Source: Lunularia cruciata (Eukaryota; Streptophyta; Marchantiopsida; Lunulariales; Lunulariaceae). Taken from it: 64,000 nucleotides of DNA. The notes beneath the pieces were generated by a model. It had not been told where the DNA came from. It did not search any database and saw only the letters and a list, made by a program, of their open reading frames with translations. The stretch is from assembly GCA_948567375.1 (NCBI GenBank), contig OX419762.1, forward strand, positions 55,843,034 to 55,907,033. Reading direction: 5' to 3'. Every line of letters begins with the position of its first letter. Position 1 is the stretch's first letter. This document shows, piece by piece, positions 1 through 11,558 of the stretch. A program made the translations under genes and the position numbers.

Positions 1-403
1 TCATTGTAGTCTCCACATCATCCCTACCCTTCCTCAACACTATGCAAAATCTGGACTTTAACTTTTCCACTCTTTCCACATAGACTCTCACTTTCTCTCC
101 ATCTCCTTGCTTGAGAAACGTAACCTCACTCATCAATCTCTCATAACTCTCATCAGGAAGAAAGTTCTCAATGAGTGCTGAAGTCAAAGTCTCCCAAGAC
201 TCCTCTTCCCCATCTCTCCTCTCTCTCTTTTGATATTCTGACTCATACCATGTAAGTGTTGCATCCTCAAAGAAATCTGGTAATAATGAGGCCCACTCAT
301 TCTTCCTCCTCTCATTCTTTCCTATGCAAGCTCTCTTGAAGTCTCTCACAAAGGCCTCTGCATCTTCTCTATCCTTGCCAAAGAAAACCAGAAGTTTCCC
401 CAT
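1..403 (-). pseudogene. Gag, N-terminal part, of RLG-1 Ty3/gypsy element (runs off the window)
   Basis: Capsid-type Gag of a plant Ty3/gypsy element. The frame opens at an ATG at 403-401 (MGKLLVFFGKDREDAEAF) and stays open to the window edge, about 134 residues. It has the usual plant gag pattern: WYESEY, then an F-L-P-D-E-S-Y-E-R-L segment and a charged helix (GEKVRVYVERVEKL). The same protein occurs at 55792-56731 and 57882-58620, which is how the family was recognised. This stretch has no stop, but the upstream ORF of the same element is broken, so the element is probably dead. Gag would package element RNA in cytoplasmic particles. Family assignment is firm. Activity cannot be judged because pol lies outside. 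Confidence 0.8.
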
Positions 404-639
404 CTTAATCTCTCACTATCTTTCTCTTCTCTCAATTTCTTTTTTTCTTTTTTCTTTTCTCTCACTCTATAACTAATAGAGTATATACATGACTAACACC
501 ATTTGATAGTAATCCACCCTAGAGAACACAAAAGGTTCAGGTTGCTCCAAGATTTCTATAGCAACATCAAATCCTAGAGTGCATATTAATCAAACCCTCG
601 TGGATAGTTTATCCATAAGTTGAAAGATTATCTCCATCA
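404..639 (-). other. Spacer between the extra ORF and gag of RLG-1
   Basis: A/T-rich and pyrimidine-rich on the plus strand (runs of t and ct at 421-470). I see no coding potential. The equivalent spacer between the same two ORFs is present at 56732-56964, so it is part of the element. Confidence 0.6.
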
Positions 640-1113
640 CTAATCTTGAGAACTAGCTGATGAAGATGGTAGTATTTTTGTAGCTGTAGTAAGACTCTCT
701 CCAAGATCCTTCACCAAAGTTTCCAAAAGTGATTTTACTCCACTACACTCATGTCCTTTTGGAAGTCCTTCAACTCCACAAACCTCACACAACTCCTTGG
801 TCTTAGATCTTCTCCCTCCCAATCTTGGTGAAGAAGGTCCAACATGCAAACCCAAGTCAAGTAAGCCTCTCCTTTCCCTCAATCTCTTGCTCTCAAAGGT
901 CAATGGACATGAACTTGCCTTATGTTACTTCTCTCCACACAGAAAGCACTTAGACTCACTCTTTCCTCTAAGTGGTGTAGGTTTCTGGATCCTCTCAACA
1001 CTCTCTTCAAATTCTATTATAAACTCTCTTTTCCTCAAATCCACCCCTACAATCACCTCAAACCCTTGGGGAACCTTGCATAATCTCAATTTCCACTCTT
1101 GATGACCCTCCAT
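640..1113 (-). pseudogene. Extra zinc-knuckle ORF upstream of gag, RLG-1 copy A
   Basis: Starts at an ATG at 1113-1111 and ends at a TAG-type stop near 640, about 157 codons. It lies between the 5' LTR and gag and on the same strand. Its middle carries a retroviral-type CCHC knuckle, CFLCGEK-x-HKASSC, with a stop codon at the position written x. A second Cys/His cluster follows (CEVCGVEGLPKGHEC), then a Ser-rich tail ending SSSASSQD. The copy at 56965-57403 has a sense codon at the knuckle position but is frameshifted further on, so both copies are broken in different places. Zinc knuckles bind RNA or single-stranded DNA; a role as an accessory nucleic-acid binder or an early gag-like protein is inference. 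Confidence 0.65.
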
Positions 1114-2015
1114 GTTCCCAAGATGAATCTAAACACTCAAATATACTTTTTGTTGATCTCAAACTCCTCATGCATGAGATCTCCACTCTGCAAAATTGAC
1201 CCTTCCTCACAATGTCATTCAAATCTCCCAACCTGTATGTTGCAGGTTGATTTTGCACATTTGATCACAACACGGAGAGATCAAAGTTTCAAGATCAAAT
1301 TTTGCACATTTGATCACAACGCTAGGGCGTCACTCCTTGCAAAATTTCAGATCTTTCCATTGAGCTATTTGGCCTATACACCTTTCCATTCAGCACACAT
1401 ATTTCAGATTTGGTCTAAAAACCACCCCACTCACTTCAAAAACTCATAACTCCTTGTGCAAGAACGATCTCTCTCTAATTTTTGTGGCAGCAGGTACGAT
1501 ACAATGCACTGAATTTTCTTGGGAATTTTCAGGACAATTAACTGAAAATTAAAGAAATGGCAGACAAAGTATAATTTTCCAGAGAGCATGCAATTGCGGG
1601 AGCACTTTACCCTATCAACTTTTAAAAATTCTAGCCCAATGCGCATAGTAGCTCTCACAATTATCTCAAGTGTGCTAACTGAAAGATAACCCAAGATATC
1701 ATGTGTAGAAATTTCAAGTCCAGATCTCAAATTTGAGATTTTACCCAAAATCACCTTAATCCCCAAAATCTGCAATCCACCTCACACAATCTCTCCAATT
1801 CCTCTCATGTGTACAAGATGTACAAAATCACCTCAAAGACATCATAATGAACTACAGGGTATACAAATGGATCTTGGTCCTCTAACATAAGTTCAGCCAT
1901 CTCCTCTCCAAGTGAGCTCTCATAGCCTCCTTCTGCCTCATGTAGAATTGAACGCGGAACATTATCTTGCCTTCTAGAGAGGTCTCGGCAACGGAACCAA
2001 AAATGTGAGCCGGCA
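1114..2015 (-). other. RLG-1 leader with possible primer-binding site
   Basis: Untranslated-looking stretch between the LTR and the first ORF. On the minus strand, about 17 nt inside the LTR end, the sequence TGGTTCCGTTGCCGAGAC (about 1981-1998) resembles the plant tRNA-Asp primer site TGGCGCCGTTGCCGGGGA with a few mismatches. Its distance from the LTR is larger than the usual 0-5 nt, so it is only a candidate. A 20-nt direct repeat (tttgcacatttgatcacaac) occurs near 1250 and 1307. The frame at 1805-2015 is open on the minus strand but resembles nothing I know. Confidence 0.45.
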
Positions 2016-2695
2016 TGTCTCTCACTCAGGATGAACCTCTGATGGCTATTATGGTAGCGCACCATGGACTAAGAAGGCAAGGAACCCCAACTCCATCATA
2101 CTCCTCCAAGGCTAACACTCCAAGACTCAAGACATTGCTCACTAGAGAACTCAATGGGAGAGAGATAGTTGCAAATGAAAGGATGATGAGTACCTCCTCA
2201 CCCCTTGTTTATATACTTGTGAAATAGTTATGTACCAAAGTTACTAATTACCATAGTAACTCAAGTTACTAGACTAAAAGTCAAGTAAAGTCAAAAAGTA
2301 GAAAGGAATATCCATTCACATGGGCATATTCCCCTAAGCATGTGATCTTATCTTGACCCAACCACTAAGTCAAGGATTCCTTCACATGGGCTATCCTTGG
2401 ACTAAAGAAGAATCCAAAACAAAAAGGCTTGAGGGCCCAAGAGTTCTCAACCATTTCCTCAAAGCCAAACACCTAGGAATAATACCAAGTCAACACACTA
2501 AAATCCAAAATAGTGGTGCTCATCTTTTCTACTTCCTCTAAAGTAAGGTCCCCTTTATCTTAGCTATGACTAACTTTAGCTAACCATGACTAATATAGAA
2601 CCATCCTTTATCTTTATATAAATAATATCTCTTAAGTACTTGTAATACCAAGCTAAATATCACAATACCACACACATGCACAAATAGGTGTTACA
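2016..2695 (-). mobile_element. Complete 680-bp LTR of RLG-1 copy A (5' LTR, minus orientation)
   Basis: Read on the minus strand it opens TGTAACACC and closes GAGTGAGAGACA, so it has TG...CA ends. The same sequence, at the same length, lies at 62518-63196 on the plus strand, which defines both ends. A pol-less leader and gag follow on the minus strand, making this the 5' LTR of an element that extends beyond position 1. It is inserted in the gag-pol region of an RLG-2 element whose sequence resumes at 2696 (gcgccc). The target duplication cannot be checked because the other end is outside the window. Confidence 0.85.
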
Positions 2696-3578
2696 GCGCC
2701 CAAAGGCAATCCTTTCTGCTAAGGAGGAAAAGATTTTTGCTAAAGCCAAAGCTAAAGCCTTGCAGAAAGAACTCAAGGAAGCAATACTCAGGACCCGGGA
2801 AATGATTTTGGAGGAGGAGACAAAGACGAAGCCTCCAGTTTTTCCGACAGACATCCAATCCGAAGTGAAGGGTCTGATTCAAGCCGAGGTGGGCCAACCT
2901 GAGGAACCTCGGGTCAAACCCACTAGTACTCCCATCACCATTATAAAGCATCCCAAAGTCAAATTTGAACATGGAGAGACTTTGATCCTGAAGCCAAAGG
3001 TGAAGACGGTAAAATTAGGGGGAGTACCCCAATATGATATTGTAGCGGATTTGGCAACCACAAATACAAACGTCACATTTAAGCAATTGTGGGAAGACAA
3101 CAAGTTGTACAAGAGGCAGCTAAATTCGGCCTTCAAGAAAGTAAGGTCGATGTCCAAGAAAGACTTGCCCGCCATATATCATATTGAACAAGAAGATATG
3201 GGATCTCCCAAGGTTGATGCAAAGATTGCAGGATGCATGATCACATCGATACCTATTGATTCAGGTTCCGGTGTGAATTTCATGACCAAGGATATTGCAA
3301 ATTGACTAGGGTATCATACATTTGAACCAACACCCCGAGTATTGAAATTTGCAGACCAAACCGGGAGACGGCCATTGGGCATGCTGTCAAATATTACCAT
3401 GATCATTGGAGGGGTGCCCTTCAAGTTGAATTACATTGTGTTGCGACCAATGACCAAAACTAGTTACCCACTGTTGATCGGAAGACCCTGGTTGTATAGT
3501 GCCCAAGTTGTGGTGGATTGGCACCAACAGAAGCTACGGTTCAAGCTACGGTTCAAAGTATGTACAGACCTCCGCTGA
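2696..3578 (+). pseudogene. RLG-2 element B1: linker and aspartic protease, first tandem copy
   Basis: Gag-pol linker followed by a retropepsin. A Lys/Glu-rich segment (AKEEKIFAKAKAKALQKELK) leads to a domain with the catalytic triplet in IDSGSGVNFMT (about 3253-3290) and the second conserved retropepsin strand LLIGRPWLYSAQVVVDW. A stop sits at 3303-3305 just after the active site. The protease would cut the polyprotein in the particle. The upstream Gag is missing because the RLG-1 insertion ends exactly at 2695. The next about 1.09 kb repeats this region, see the following entry. Confidence 0.8.
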
Positions 3579-4895
3579 GGGTGCAGCAATTTAGCCAAAG
3601 GGGGATACTAATGTAAATTGTATCACTCTTGAGGAAGAGAGACCTCAAGAAGGGAGTCCGGCCTTGGAAGGAGAATGGCCGGACCTTGAAATTTTGAAAG
3701 TTGAGACACACTCCAGCAAGAAGAAGCATGATCCCAAAGAACTGAGTACAACCTCGTCGTTTTCCAGAAAGGCAAAGAGACTGCGCCCAAGGCAATTCTT
3801 TTTGCCAAGGAGGAAAAGATCCTTGCAAAAGCCAAAGCTACAGCCTTGCAGAAAGAACTAAAGGAGGCACTACTCAGGACTTGGGAATTGAGTTTGGAAG
3901 AGGAGACGAAGACGAAGTCTCCAGTTTTTCCGGCGGACATCCAATCCAAAGTAAAGGGTCTGATCCAAGCTGAGTTGGGCCAACTCGAGGAACCTCGGGT
4001 TAAGGCCATTAGCAAGCCCGTTACCATTTTGAAGCGTCCCAAAGTCAAGAGGGAACATGGAGAGACTTCAAACCCAAAGTCAAAGGCGAAGACGGTCAAA
4101 TTGGGAGGAGTACCCCAATACGATATTGTAGCAGATCTGGCAGCCACAAATGCCAATGTTACATTCAAGCAATTGTGGGAAGATAACAAGTTGTACAAGA
4201 AGCAGCTGAATTCGGCACTCAAGAAGGTGAGGTTGATGTCAAAGAAGGACCTGCCTGCTATCTATCGTATTGAACAAGAAGATTTGGGATATCCCGAGGT
4301 AGACGCGGAGATTGTAGGGTGCATGATCACACTGATACCCATTGATTCGAGGTTCGGTGTGAATGTCATGACCAAAGATACTGCAAATCGACTCAGGTAT
4401 CATACGTTTGAACCAACACCCCGAGTGTTGAAGTTTGCAGACCAAACCAGGAGACGGCCTTTGGGCATGCTATCAAACATAACCACGATCATTGGAGGGG
4501 TTCCCTTCAAGTTGAACTACATCGTGTTGCAACCAGTGACAAAGACTGGTTACACTCTGTTGATCGGAAGACCCTGGTTGTACAGTGCCTAAGTTTTGGT
4601 GGATTGGCGTCAGCAGAAGTTAAGATTCAAGGACATTTTGTCCGAAGATCAGAAGTTGGTGACTGTGAGTTGGACAAAGGTTCCCCACCTCGAGGAAACA
4701 AGTTTGTTGGAAGAGGAGGATGAATCCGAAGACTCATTGTCTTCATCCTCAGATGAATCCAAAGACAAAGTCCAAGTTAACTATTTGGAATGCTATGAGG
4801 TGGATGTTGAAGATGAAGATCCATATGACCTTGCCTCGGGTGAACCTGACTTGGAGGAAGGGGGTTTGATGGCAGCTCACCTCAAGTTAGGCTGA
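3579..4895 (+). pseudogene. RLG-2 element B1: linker and aspartic protease, second tandem copy
   Basis: A direct duplicate of 2696-3578, starting about 1,088 bp later (gcgcccaag at 3784). The linker is preserved, as is the protease body, but the active-site triplet reads IDSRFGVNVMT, so the DSG glycine is lost, and LLIGRPWLYSA ends in a stop at 4590. After it comes an acidic tail rich in Glu, Asp and Ser (EEEDESEDSLSSSSDESKD) that the first copy lacks. Because only this copy is followed by the acidic tail and reverse transcriptase, the layout is an in-place tandem duplication, not two elements. The protein is not functional as read. Confidence 0.8.
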
Positions 4896-6470
4896 GTAAG
4901 CCACGTTGAAGGAGTCATCAACCCTGATGACTGTCAAGATGTTTTATTGACTGAAGGAAAAATTTTGAAAATTTCAAAGACAATCACTTTGGAGGAGTTG
5001 GCAGGATACACTGCCCTATTTATAGAATTCTAGGATGTATTTGCCTGGTCTATTGATCAAATGCCGGGTATTCCATGAGAATTTGGAGAACACCGAATTG
5101 ATCTGGTTGAAGGTGCAGTTCCGGTTTGTCAGCGACAATACCGTCTGAACCCAAAGTACTTGCTTTTGGTGAAAGATGAAATTGATAAGTACTTAGGGGC
5201 CAAAATCATCTTCCCTGTCTTAAGTAGTGAATGGGTTTCCCCCATTGTCATTGTCCCAAAGAAGAAAACAATGAAGATCCAAGTGTGTCAAGACTTTTGC
5301 AAGTTGAATGCAGTCACAAGGAAAGATCGTCATCCCTTGCCTTTTTCCTATACAATTTTAGATCAGGTAGCGGGTCATCCTTGTTATAGCTTTCTTGATG
5401 GATTTTCAGGGTACAATCAAGTATCCATTCAAGAAGAGGACAAGGATAAAACCACCTTCATGACAGATTGGGGCACTTTTTCTTACAATCAAATGCCCTT
5501 TGGGTTGTGTAATGCTCCCGCTACTTTCCAGCAGATGATGAATTCAATCTTCAAAGATTTCCTATGCAAATTTGTGGAAGTTTTCATTGATGATTTTTGT
5601 GTGTTTGGGCAAAGAGATGTACATTTAGATTACCTTCGCCAAACGTTTGAAAGGTGTCATTTTGCCGGCTTGTCATTACACCTAGAGAAATGCTTCTTTG
5701 CAATGAAGGAGGGAATTCTTCTAGGGCATCAGGTGTCAAGCCGAGGTATTGAAGTCGATGTCAAGAAGGTTAAGATAATCACAACTTTGGAATCAATGAA
5801 GAACATCCGGGAGCTGAGAGCCTTCTTGGGACATGTCAGATACTACAAACGCTTCGTGTCAAATTATGCAGCGCTTGCTGCACCACTTACCAAGCTTCTA
5901 AAGAAATCTGAAGACTATTTGTGGGAAGCAAATCAAGAAGAAGCTTTCCAGGTGTTGAAGAAGAAGCTGGTTGAAGCACCAGTTATGAGGGCCCCAAATT
6001 GGGACGTCCCTTTTCATGTATATGTGGACACTTTGTCCATGGCCATCGGAGTTGTCTTAAGTCAGAAGGACGAAAAGAAGAAGGACTACCCGGTGTATTA
6101 TGCTAACCGCCAACTTTCAGTTTCTGAAAAGAACTATTTGACGACTAAAAGAGAAGCACTCGGAATGGTGTATGCCTGCAAGAAATTTTGCCACTATCTA
6201 TTGGGATATGAGTTTGTCTTCTATGTTGACCATTACGCATTGCAACATTTGGTCAAGAAGGCGGATTTATCCGGGCAAATTGCCAGATGGATCTTGTTGT
6301 TACAAGAATTCACGTATATTGTACAAGTAAGGAAGGGAGCTTTGCATTCAAATGCGGACCTCCTGTCCAGGTTAGAAACTCAAGACCAGGAGTGGGAAAT
6401 TGATGATTTGTTCCCTGATGAAGATTTGTATCAATTATCAGCAATGCAAAGTACGAGGTATGCAGCTAAA
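4896..6470 (+). pseudogene. RLG-2 element B1: reverse transcriptase and RNase H
   Basis: Copies element RNA into DNA. The RT core runs from GAKIIFPVLSSEWVSPIVIV through the palm (SFLDGFSGYNQV; MPFGLCNAPATFQ) to the catalytic FIDDF at about 5584, the gypsy version of YxDD. RNase H begins at YVDTLSMAIG (about 6021), includes TKREAL and the DHYALQHL segment, and ends near HSNADLLSR. The frame is open from 5160 to 6761. Upstream, stops at about 5030 and 5078 cut the join to the protease. The sequence style (FIDDF, LEKCFF, no chromodomain later) fits the non-chromoviral Athila/Tat side of plant Ty3/gypsy; that placement is inference. Confidence 0.88.
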
Positions 6471-7764
6471 TATCACTATTTGCATACTCTCCATTGTCCT
6501 GAAGGGATGGACCCGGAGCAGAGGGCAGTCTTTCTCAAGAAAATGGGGCCATACCAGCTCAAACACAGCATTTTATTTAAGATGGGCAAAGACAAAGTAC
6601 TTCGACGATGCTTGGAGTCATACAAAGTAGGAGGAAGGATTGAATCTTTACACTCCAAAGCATCGAGAGGACACTATGCTCTAAAGAATACTGTAAAGAA
6701 AATTCTTTTGGCAGGGTATTGGTGGCCTACCATGTACAAAGATGTGCATGCTCATATTTGAAGTTGTGATGCTTGTCAAAGAACGGGGAAGCCGACGGCT
6801 ACTTCTCAATGGCCTTTGAGACCAATTTTGCCTTTGGCCCCATTTGAGAAATAGGGGATTGATTTTGTGTGTCCCATTCAACCAATGACCCAAGTCACAA
6901 GAATGCAATACATTTTGGTTTGCACTGACTATGCTACCAAGATGGTCGAAGCTGAAGCAACTTGCAAAGATGATGCTGAAACTATGGCAGAATTTTTCTT
7001 TCAAAACATCATCTCCCGATATGAGTGTCCTCTGGAATTGGTCAGTGATCGAGGAACACATTTTTTGAACTCTGTAATGGAGGCGTTAACCAAGTACTTT
7101 CAGATTAAACATCGGAAGACGACTCCTTATAACCCAAAAGCAAATGACTTAACGGAAAAAGCAAATGGGTTACTTTGCAAAATTTTGAATAAGGTGACTG
7201 TCAATTATGCCTATGACTGGGATATGAAATTACTAGCCACATTGTGGGCATATCAAACGATAGAAAAGATTACAACCAAAAAAACTCCATACTTCTTGAC
7301 ATATGGCTTGCATCCCATACTGCCAATTGAATTTGAAGTACCGACATATCGGATTCTTTGCAAAGAACAAATGTCGGAAGAAGAAAGTCAGGATCTTTGG
7401 ATTCATCAACTCATGTGGTTAGAAGAGAAAAGAGATGATGCAATGCAAACCATGAAAGAAGTACAAGCACAAAGGAAAGTTAGGCACGATAAGAGAATCA
7501 AGCCTATAGTTGTACGTGAAGGAGATTTTGTTTTGTTATATGACAATCGCCAAATATTTTTTCCAGGCAAGTTGCATTTGAGATGGATAGGTCCCTATTG
7601 AGTTCTTCATCTTTACAAAAATGGGTCCATGCAGCTTGTAGACTTGGAAGGTAATCATTTTGCCACTCGAGTAAACGGGTGGAGAGTTCGGAGATATTGG
7701 ACCATAGACTCGGAAGTCTCTAAGACACCCAAGGTCTATGTTCGCGAGGATGCTCACATTTGAG
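6471..7764 (+). pseudogene. RLG-2 element B1: integrase
   Basis: Inserts the cDNA into the host genome. The zinc-binding N-terminus has HYALK... followed by CDACQ (about 6765). The catalytic core shows the first Asp in CTDYATK (about 6919), the second in VSDRGTHF (about 7039), and the Glu in LTEKANG (about 7155), where the usual N-G-L-x-E-R-x-N has decayed. The C-terminal domain has the GDFVLLYD and RWIGPY segments. Stops at 6759, 6852 and about 7600 interrupt it. There is no chromodomain before the polypurine tract. Position directly after RNase H is the standard gypsy order. Confidence 0.88.
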
Positions 7765-7774
7765 GGAGGGGGTA
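7761..7774 (+). promoter_or_regulatory. Polypurine tract of element B1
   Basis: The purine-rich tgagggagggggta abuts the TGTGG start of the LTR. This is the plus-strand primer site expected immediately before a 3' LTR. The same arrangement (gagggaagggta) precedes the second LTR at 14377. Confidence 0.8.
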
Positions 7775-8499
7775 TGTGGTGCCCACATTTTTTGTTTTTT
7801 TTCAAAATAAAGAAGAAGAAGTGTATAGAGAAGTCGGATTGCGCCTGTATGGCCAAAGAAGGCAAAGAAAAGAGTCTTTGGGATGAAACCCGAAGTAAAA
7901 TGACTTCGGGTCATAAGGCAAAGTACTTAGAAATGCCATGTCATCACACAACCTGAAGTAAGGAGTCTTTGTATCGGGGGAGCTCAACCCAAGGCGAAGT
8001 CAATCTAACAACCTTTCGTCGGGGCGAGAAATTCAAAGAGGAACCGTTCAAAAACCGGCGGCCCATACGCGCGAAGTATGATTGACAGTGACAGGTGCAT
8101 GCAAGAGGTGTGATTTCTTAGTAGAAACTCAAAGTGAAGAAAGACAAAGAAAGTGCAACTCTATGAAAATCAAACTCGCAACAACGCAATGTCGAGTAAT
8201 TTTCCTTCACCGTTGAGAAGTTGTCCTGCAGGTGATTGTGGGAAGGGAAATAGAGTTGGAAACGTGTTAGTGTGTAAGGGAGAAGTCGCAAGAGTGAAAC
8301 CGAGAGACAGTGAGAAAGCAGGAGAGATAGGAGGAGGAACAAAGAACTCCAAATTCACAGTGAGAAATCATGCAATTCGGAGGTTAGATGTGATCACGAG
8401 GATCAAAGTCTCGAGCCGACTTTGGATCACCTTCTTGGTGTGGAACTAGAACGTGAGTTTTCCAAGTTTCATGACAAAGATCATCGAAAGCAAGTGTCT

Positions 8500-10763
8500 T
8501 GATGGACTCGAGGAAGAAGGGAAGAGAGGAAATTTGGCTTGCTAGACAGAGTCGGATTGGAGATTAGTACTCAGGAAGGAAGCAGGCTCGGAGCAAGGGG
8601 CCACGTTCTTGGGGAAGGGAGAGATAGCCCAAGAAACCCAAGAAGTGAGAGATACATTCTCGTCAAAGCGGACAAAGAATGAGTACAAAGTGGAAAGTTA
8701 CAAGACCCTGTCAAGAGAGGAATTGTGAGTGCTCTGATGGCAATCCTAAAGCCGGAGAGAACAACCTATGTGATGAAACACCAAGCGGTGTTCTTTCAAA
8801 AATTGTTTGCAGGAGAACCGATCAATTGGGCGAGGTGTTTCCATGGGAGAACACAACAAATGGTGTGGAATCTGTAGGATAAATCGCCTTTACATTACAT
8901 CGTGCCGTTTGCAACTCATTTCTACCTCGGGTTGAATTTGCTGAACTTGGCAGAGCAAACTCGGATGGTGTCGCATTTCCATCCCGATTTGAGAAGGGAG
9001 GTCGATGTAGAGGAGCAGCAGTACATCTTGCAAATCAAAAGCACCAACGAGTACTACAAGAAGATGGGGAAGAATGTGGAGATCAAAGTGAGTACTCCAA
9101 AATCAAAGAAGAGAAGTCGGCAGGGCAAAGCCAAAGATACGACGAAACCTTGGAAGACCAAGAGAGGAAACTCAAGGCGAGGCATGGTGGTGATCAAGTT
9201 GGAAGATGAAGACTCGAAAGGTGACACCGAGCGCAAGACCAAAGACTCAGAACACGAGGAGGAGCCTGAGTTAACGCTACAGAGTGGAGATACAAGTAGC
9301 GACAGCGATGAGGGTGGAGATATGACATCGGCGCTAGCTATTGCAGAGGAAGAAGAAGAAGAAGTGCATGCAGAGATTGAGGCCGATGACAACACAAAGT
9401 TGGAAGATGAAGTACCCGAGGCAGAAGAGAAGATTGCAATTCAGAGGGGAGTCCGCTTGAGATGTAAGGCAAAGTACGATGTAGGTCCGAGTGACATGAA
9501 AGAAGAAGTGAATGAAAGCTCGGGAAGCGAGGCGTCCGTTCCAATACAAAGACTGCAGAGAAGAAGGCAAGTATCGGATGAACACAAAGTACAAAGAGAA
9601 GTTGTTACGCAAGGGGAAGTAGTAGCAAGCAATGGGGTCGAGTATTTGAGGGAGGTAGTGTGTCTATTGCTGGTGAAGTTAGAGTACAAGAAGAAGGAGA
9701 TGCAGTCAACTTGTCCAGAGGTGAGACTGTCTTGCAGGTGTTATCAAGATTAGAAGAAGAGAACTCGGAGTTGAAGAAGAGTATAACCCGAGGTGAGGAG
9801 GAAAGGGAATTACTACAAGCGGAGGCAGTAGTGAGGACTTAGGTAATTGAAGACCTGAAGAGAGAAGTGAGTTATCAAGAAGATCTTGTTAAGAAGAGTG
9901 ACATAGCAAGGGAAAGACAAGTAGCAGAGTACAAGATCTTGAAGCAACAGTTTGCTGATTCAAGAGTAGAAGTTATCCATGCTATGGCAAGAGTAACAGC
10001 AAAGGATCAAGAGCTCGATAGGGTAATGGAGAGCATAGAGGAGAAGAAGCAACTCTAGCAAAGAGAGTTAGCAGCACGGTATCGAGAAGAAGAGAGATTA
10101 CAAGAGTTACTTCGTAATCAGGAGGAGAAGGTTGTACAGAAGGAGAAGGAGAAGGAGACGGTGAAAGCCAAGTTTGAAGCGGAATTGGCAATGTACAAGG
10201 AGGACTGCCTTGCCAATCAAGAGCGAGAGAGGAAGCTAAGATTGGAGCCGTTGAAGGAGATAGTACTCAAGATGAACGCGATGTTGAGTACAGAGACCAG
10301 CATTCGAATTGAAGAGACGAGGCTGCACAAGTTGAAATTCTTGGTGCAAGAGATGAGGCAAAGACAGGCAAAAGACCCTGATTTGAATGCCTTGTTGATT
10401 AGTTTAAGAACTCGTGTAGACAAGAAGATCTTAGAAGTAGAAGACAATATTGCAATTAGATTAGATTTAGTGAAAATAAAGATAGAAAAACTTCTGAAAG
10501 ATGTTAGAGCCAAACCCAAAGTAGATAACATAGGAGTGCAGATGTCTTCGGAGTTAGAGATGGAGACACTGGAGAAGAGTGGGTCGAGAGATGAAGAGTT
10601 AGATAGATTACCCACTAGTGCAATTTCAGATCAGGAAAGAGAATTGCTAGAATTGGTAGAAGAAGTAGAAGATATGAAACCCGAGGATAGAGTAGTAGGA
10701 AGTAAATTTACTTTGGGTTTGGGTTTGAAAGCCGATGAAAAAGTAGACACCAGATTGGATTAG
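8500..10763 (+). pseudogene. ORF carried inside RLG-2 LTR1 (N-terminal domain, acidic region, long coiled coil)
   Basis: I do not recognise the protein. Read across frameshifts it has three parts. The first is an N-terminal globular part with GEPINWARCFHGR and HYIVPFATHFYLGLNLL (about 8720-8960). The second is a Lys-rich then Glu/Asp-rich linker (about 9070-9440). The third is a long coiled coil with runs such as LQELLRNQEEKVVQKEKEKE and RLEPLKEIVLKMNAML (about 9700-10520), ending near LEKSGSRDEELDRL. Two stretches are cleanly open: 8902-9753 and 10161-10763. Stops at 9841 and 10056 and shifts elsewhere break it. LTR2 has the same layout, and the C-terminal part is recognisable in the solo LTR. 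A Gag-like structural role is possible but unproven. Confidence 0.6.
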
Positions 10764-10869
10764 TAACAATTTTGAGATTTGAAGAGGCAGATATGAAGAG
10801 GTGCATTGTCATTTTGGATCTGCAGGTTAGAAAAGTTGTTGTAGAATGGTATAGTTGTTAGAACTGTCA

Positions 10870-10920
10870 ATTGCTTCACTACTTAAGAGTGGCATTCGTA
10901 GAGAAATGTTGTTCAGTGCT
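10870..10920 (+). promoter_or_regulatory. Candidate core promoter of RLG-2 LTR1
   Basis: The motif cactacttaagagtggc matches the position of a cleaner TATA-like ctatttaag in LTR2 (17485-17493) and of TATTTAAGGG in the solo LTR (minus, 19660-19651). The spacing to the LTR end (about 680 bp) is similar in all three, so it probably marks the U3/R boundary. In this copy the box has decayed. Confidence 0.5.
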
Positions 10921-11558
10921 CATAATTTCTGAGAATAGATAAAGCGAAGTGTTGTGAAGCAGTGCTCGTCTCTTGAGCTTGATTCTAAGTATCAACTTTG
11001 CAAGTTGTTTGTGAGTGTGTGGAGAAATTTGAAGTGCAAGTAAGAGTGCTTGTTGGATGTTGGATTCCACAGCCTTGATCTTCATTCTGTGTGTTTGATC
11101 CTGAGTGAACTACAATCAAAGCAATGCCTTGACAGATCTGAGAGGAATTGTAGTGTTGGTAGTATTCTGCATTTGTGAGTGCAGTGCGAAGTTGATGTGA
11201 AGCAATTTTGATCAAGGAAGTTGTGCCTTCAGTGGAGAGGTGGAACACAATTCTGAGGCAAAGTCGTTTTGCAGTGAAGTGCCATTTTTTGGAGAGCCTG
11301 AATCATCACAATCAAGATTGTTTGGAAAGATTTGATGGAGTTGTGATTAAGAAGTGTGAATTTGTGACAAGACTGCGAGTCAGTGCTTGTTACTCTCTTC
11401 TGGGTGTGGTTACTACCTGAGAGATTAAAGACACAACCAAGAAGAACTGCAAGTGTTACTGTTTGACTTTGTATTTATACATTTTTTACTCGTATCTCTG
11501 CGGGAACAAACTTTACTTACCCGATTACTGCAAAAGTGATATTTGCCGGGTTGTCACA

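Larger units (their letters stand above)
7775..11558 (+). mobile_element. RLG-2 LTR1, about 3.78 kb
   Basis: Opens TGTGGTGCC and closes GGTTGTCACA, giving TGTG...CACA inverted ends. It is preceded by a polypurine tract and is collinear with LTR2 at 14377-18156 over its whole length. The ends are confirmed independently by a solo LTR at 18987-20819 that has the same termini and a 5-bp target duplication, and by a fragment ending at 57881 that stops at the same left terminus. The LTR is unusually long because about 2.2 kb of ORF-like sequence lies in its U3 part, upstream of the promoter-like motif near 10874. It is shared between internal region B1 on the left and B2 on the right. Confidence 0.88.

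Noticed and set aside
8500-10763. LTR1 ORF interpreted as ordinary Gag after a short 5' LTR
   Set aside because: The sequence beyond it up to CACA at 11558 is part of the LTR, as shown by the solo LTR with target duplication. The element's linker and protease lie elsewhere (2696-4895), not next to this ORF.
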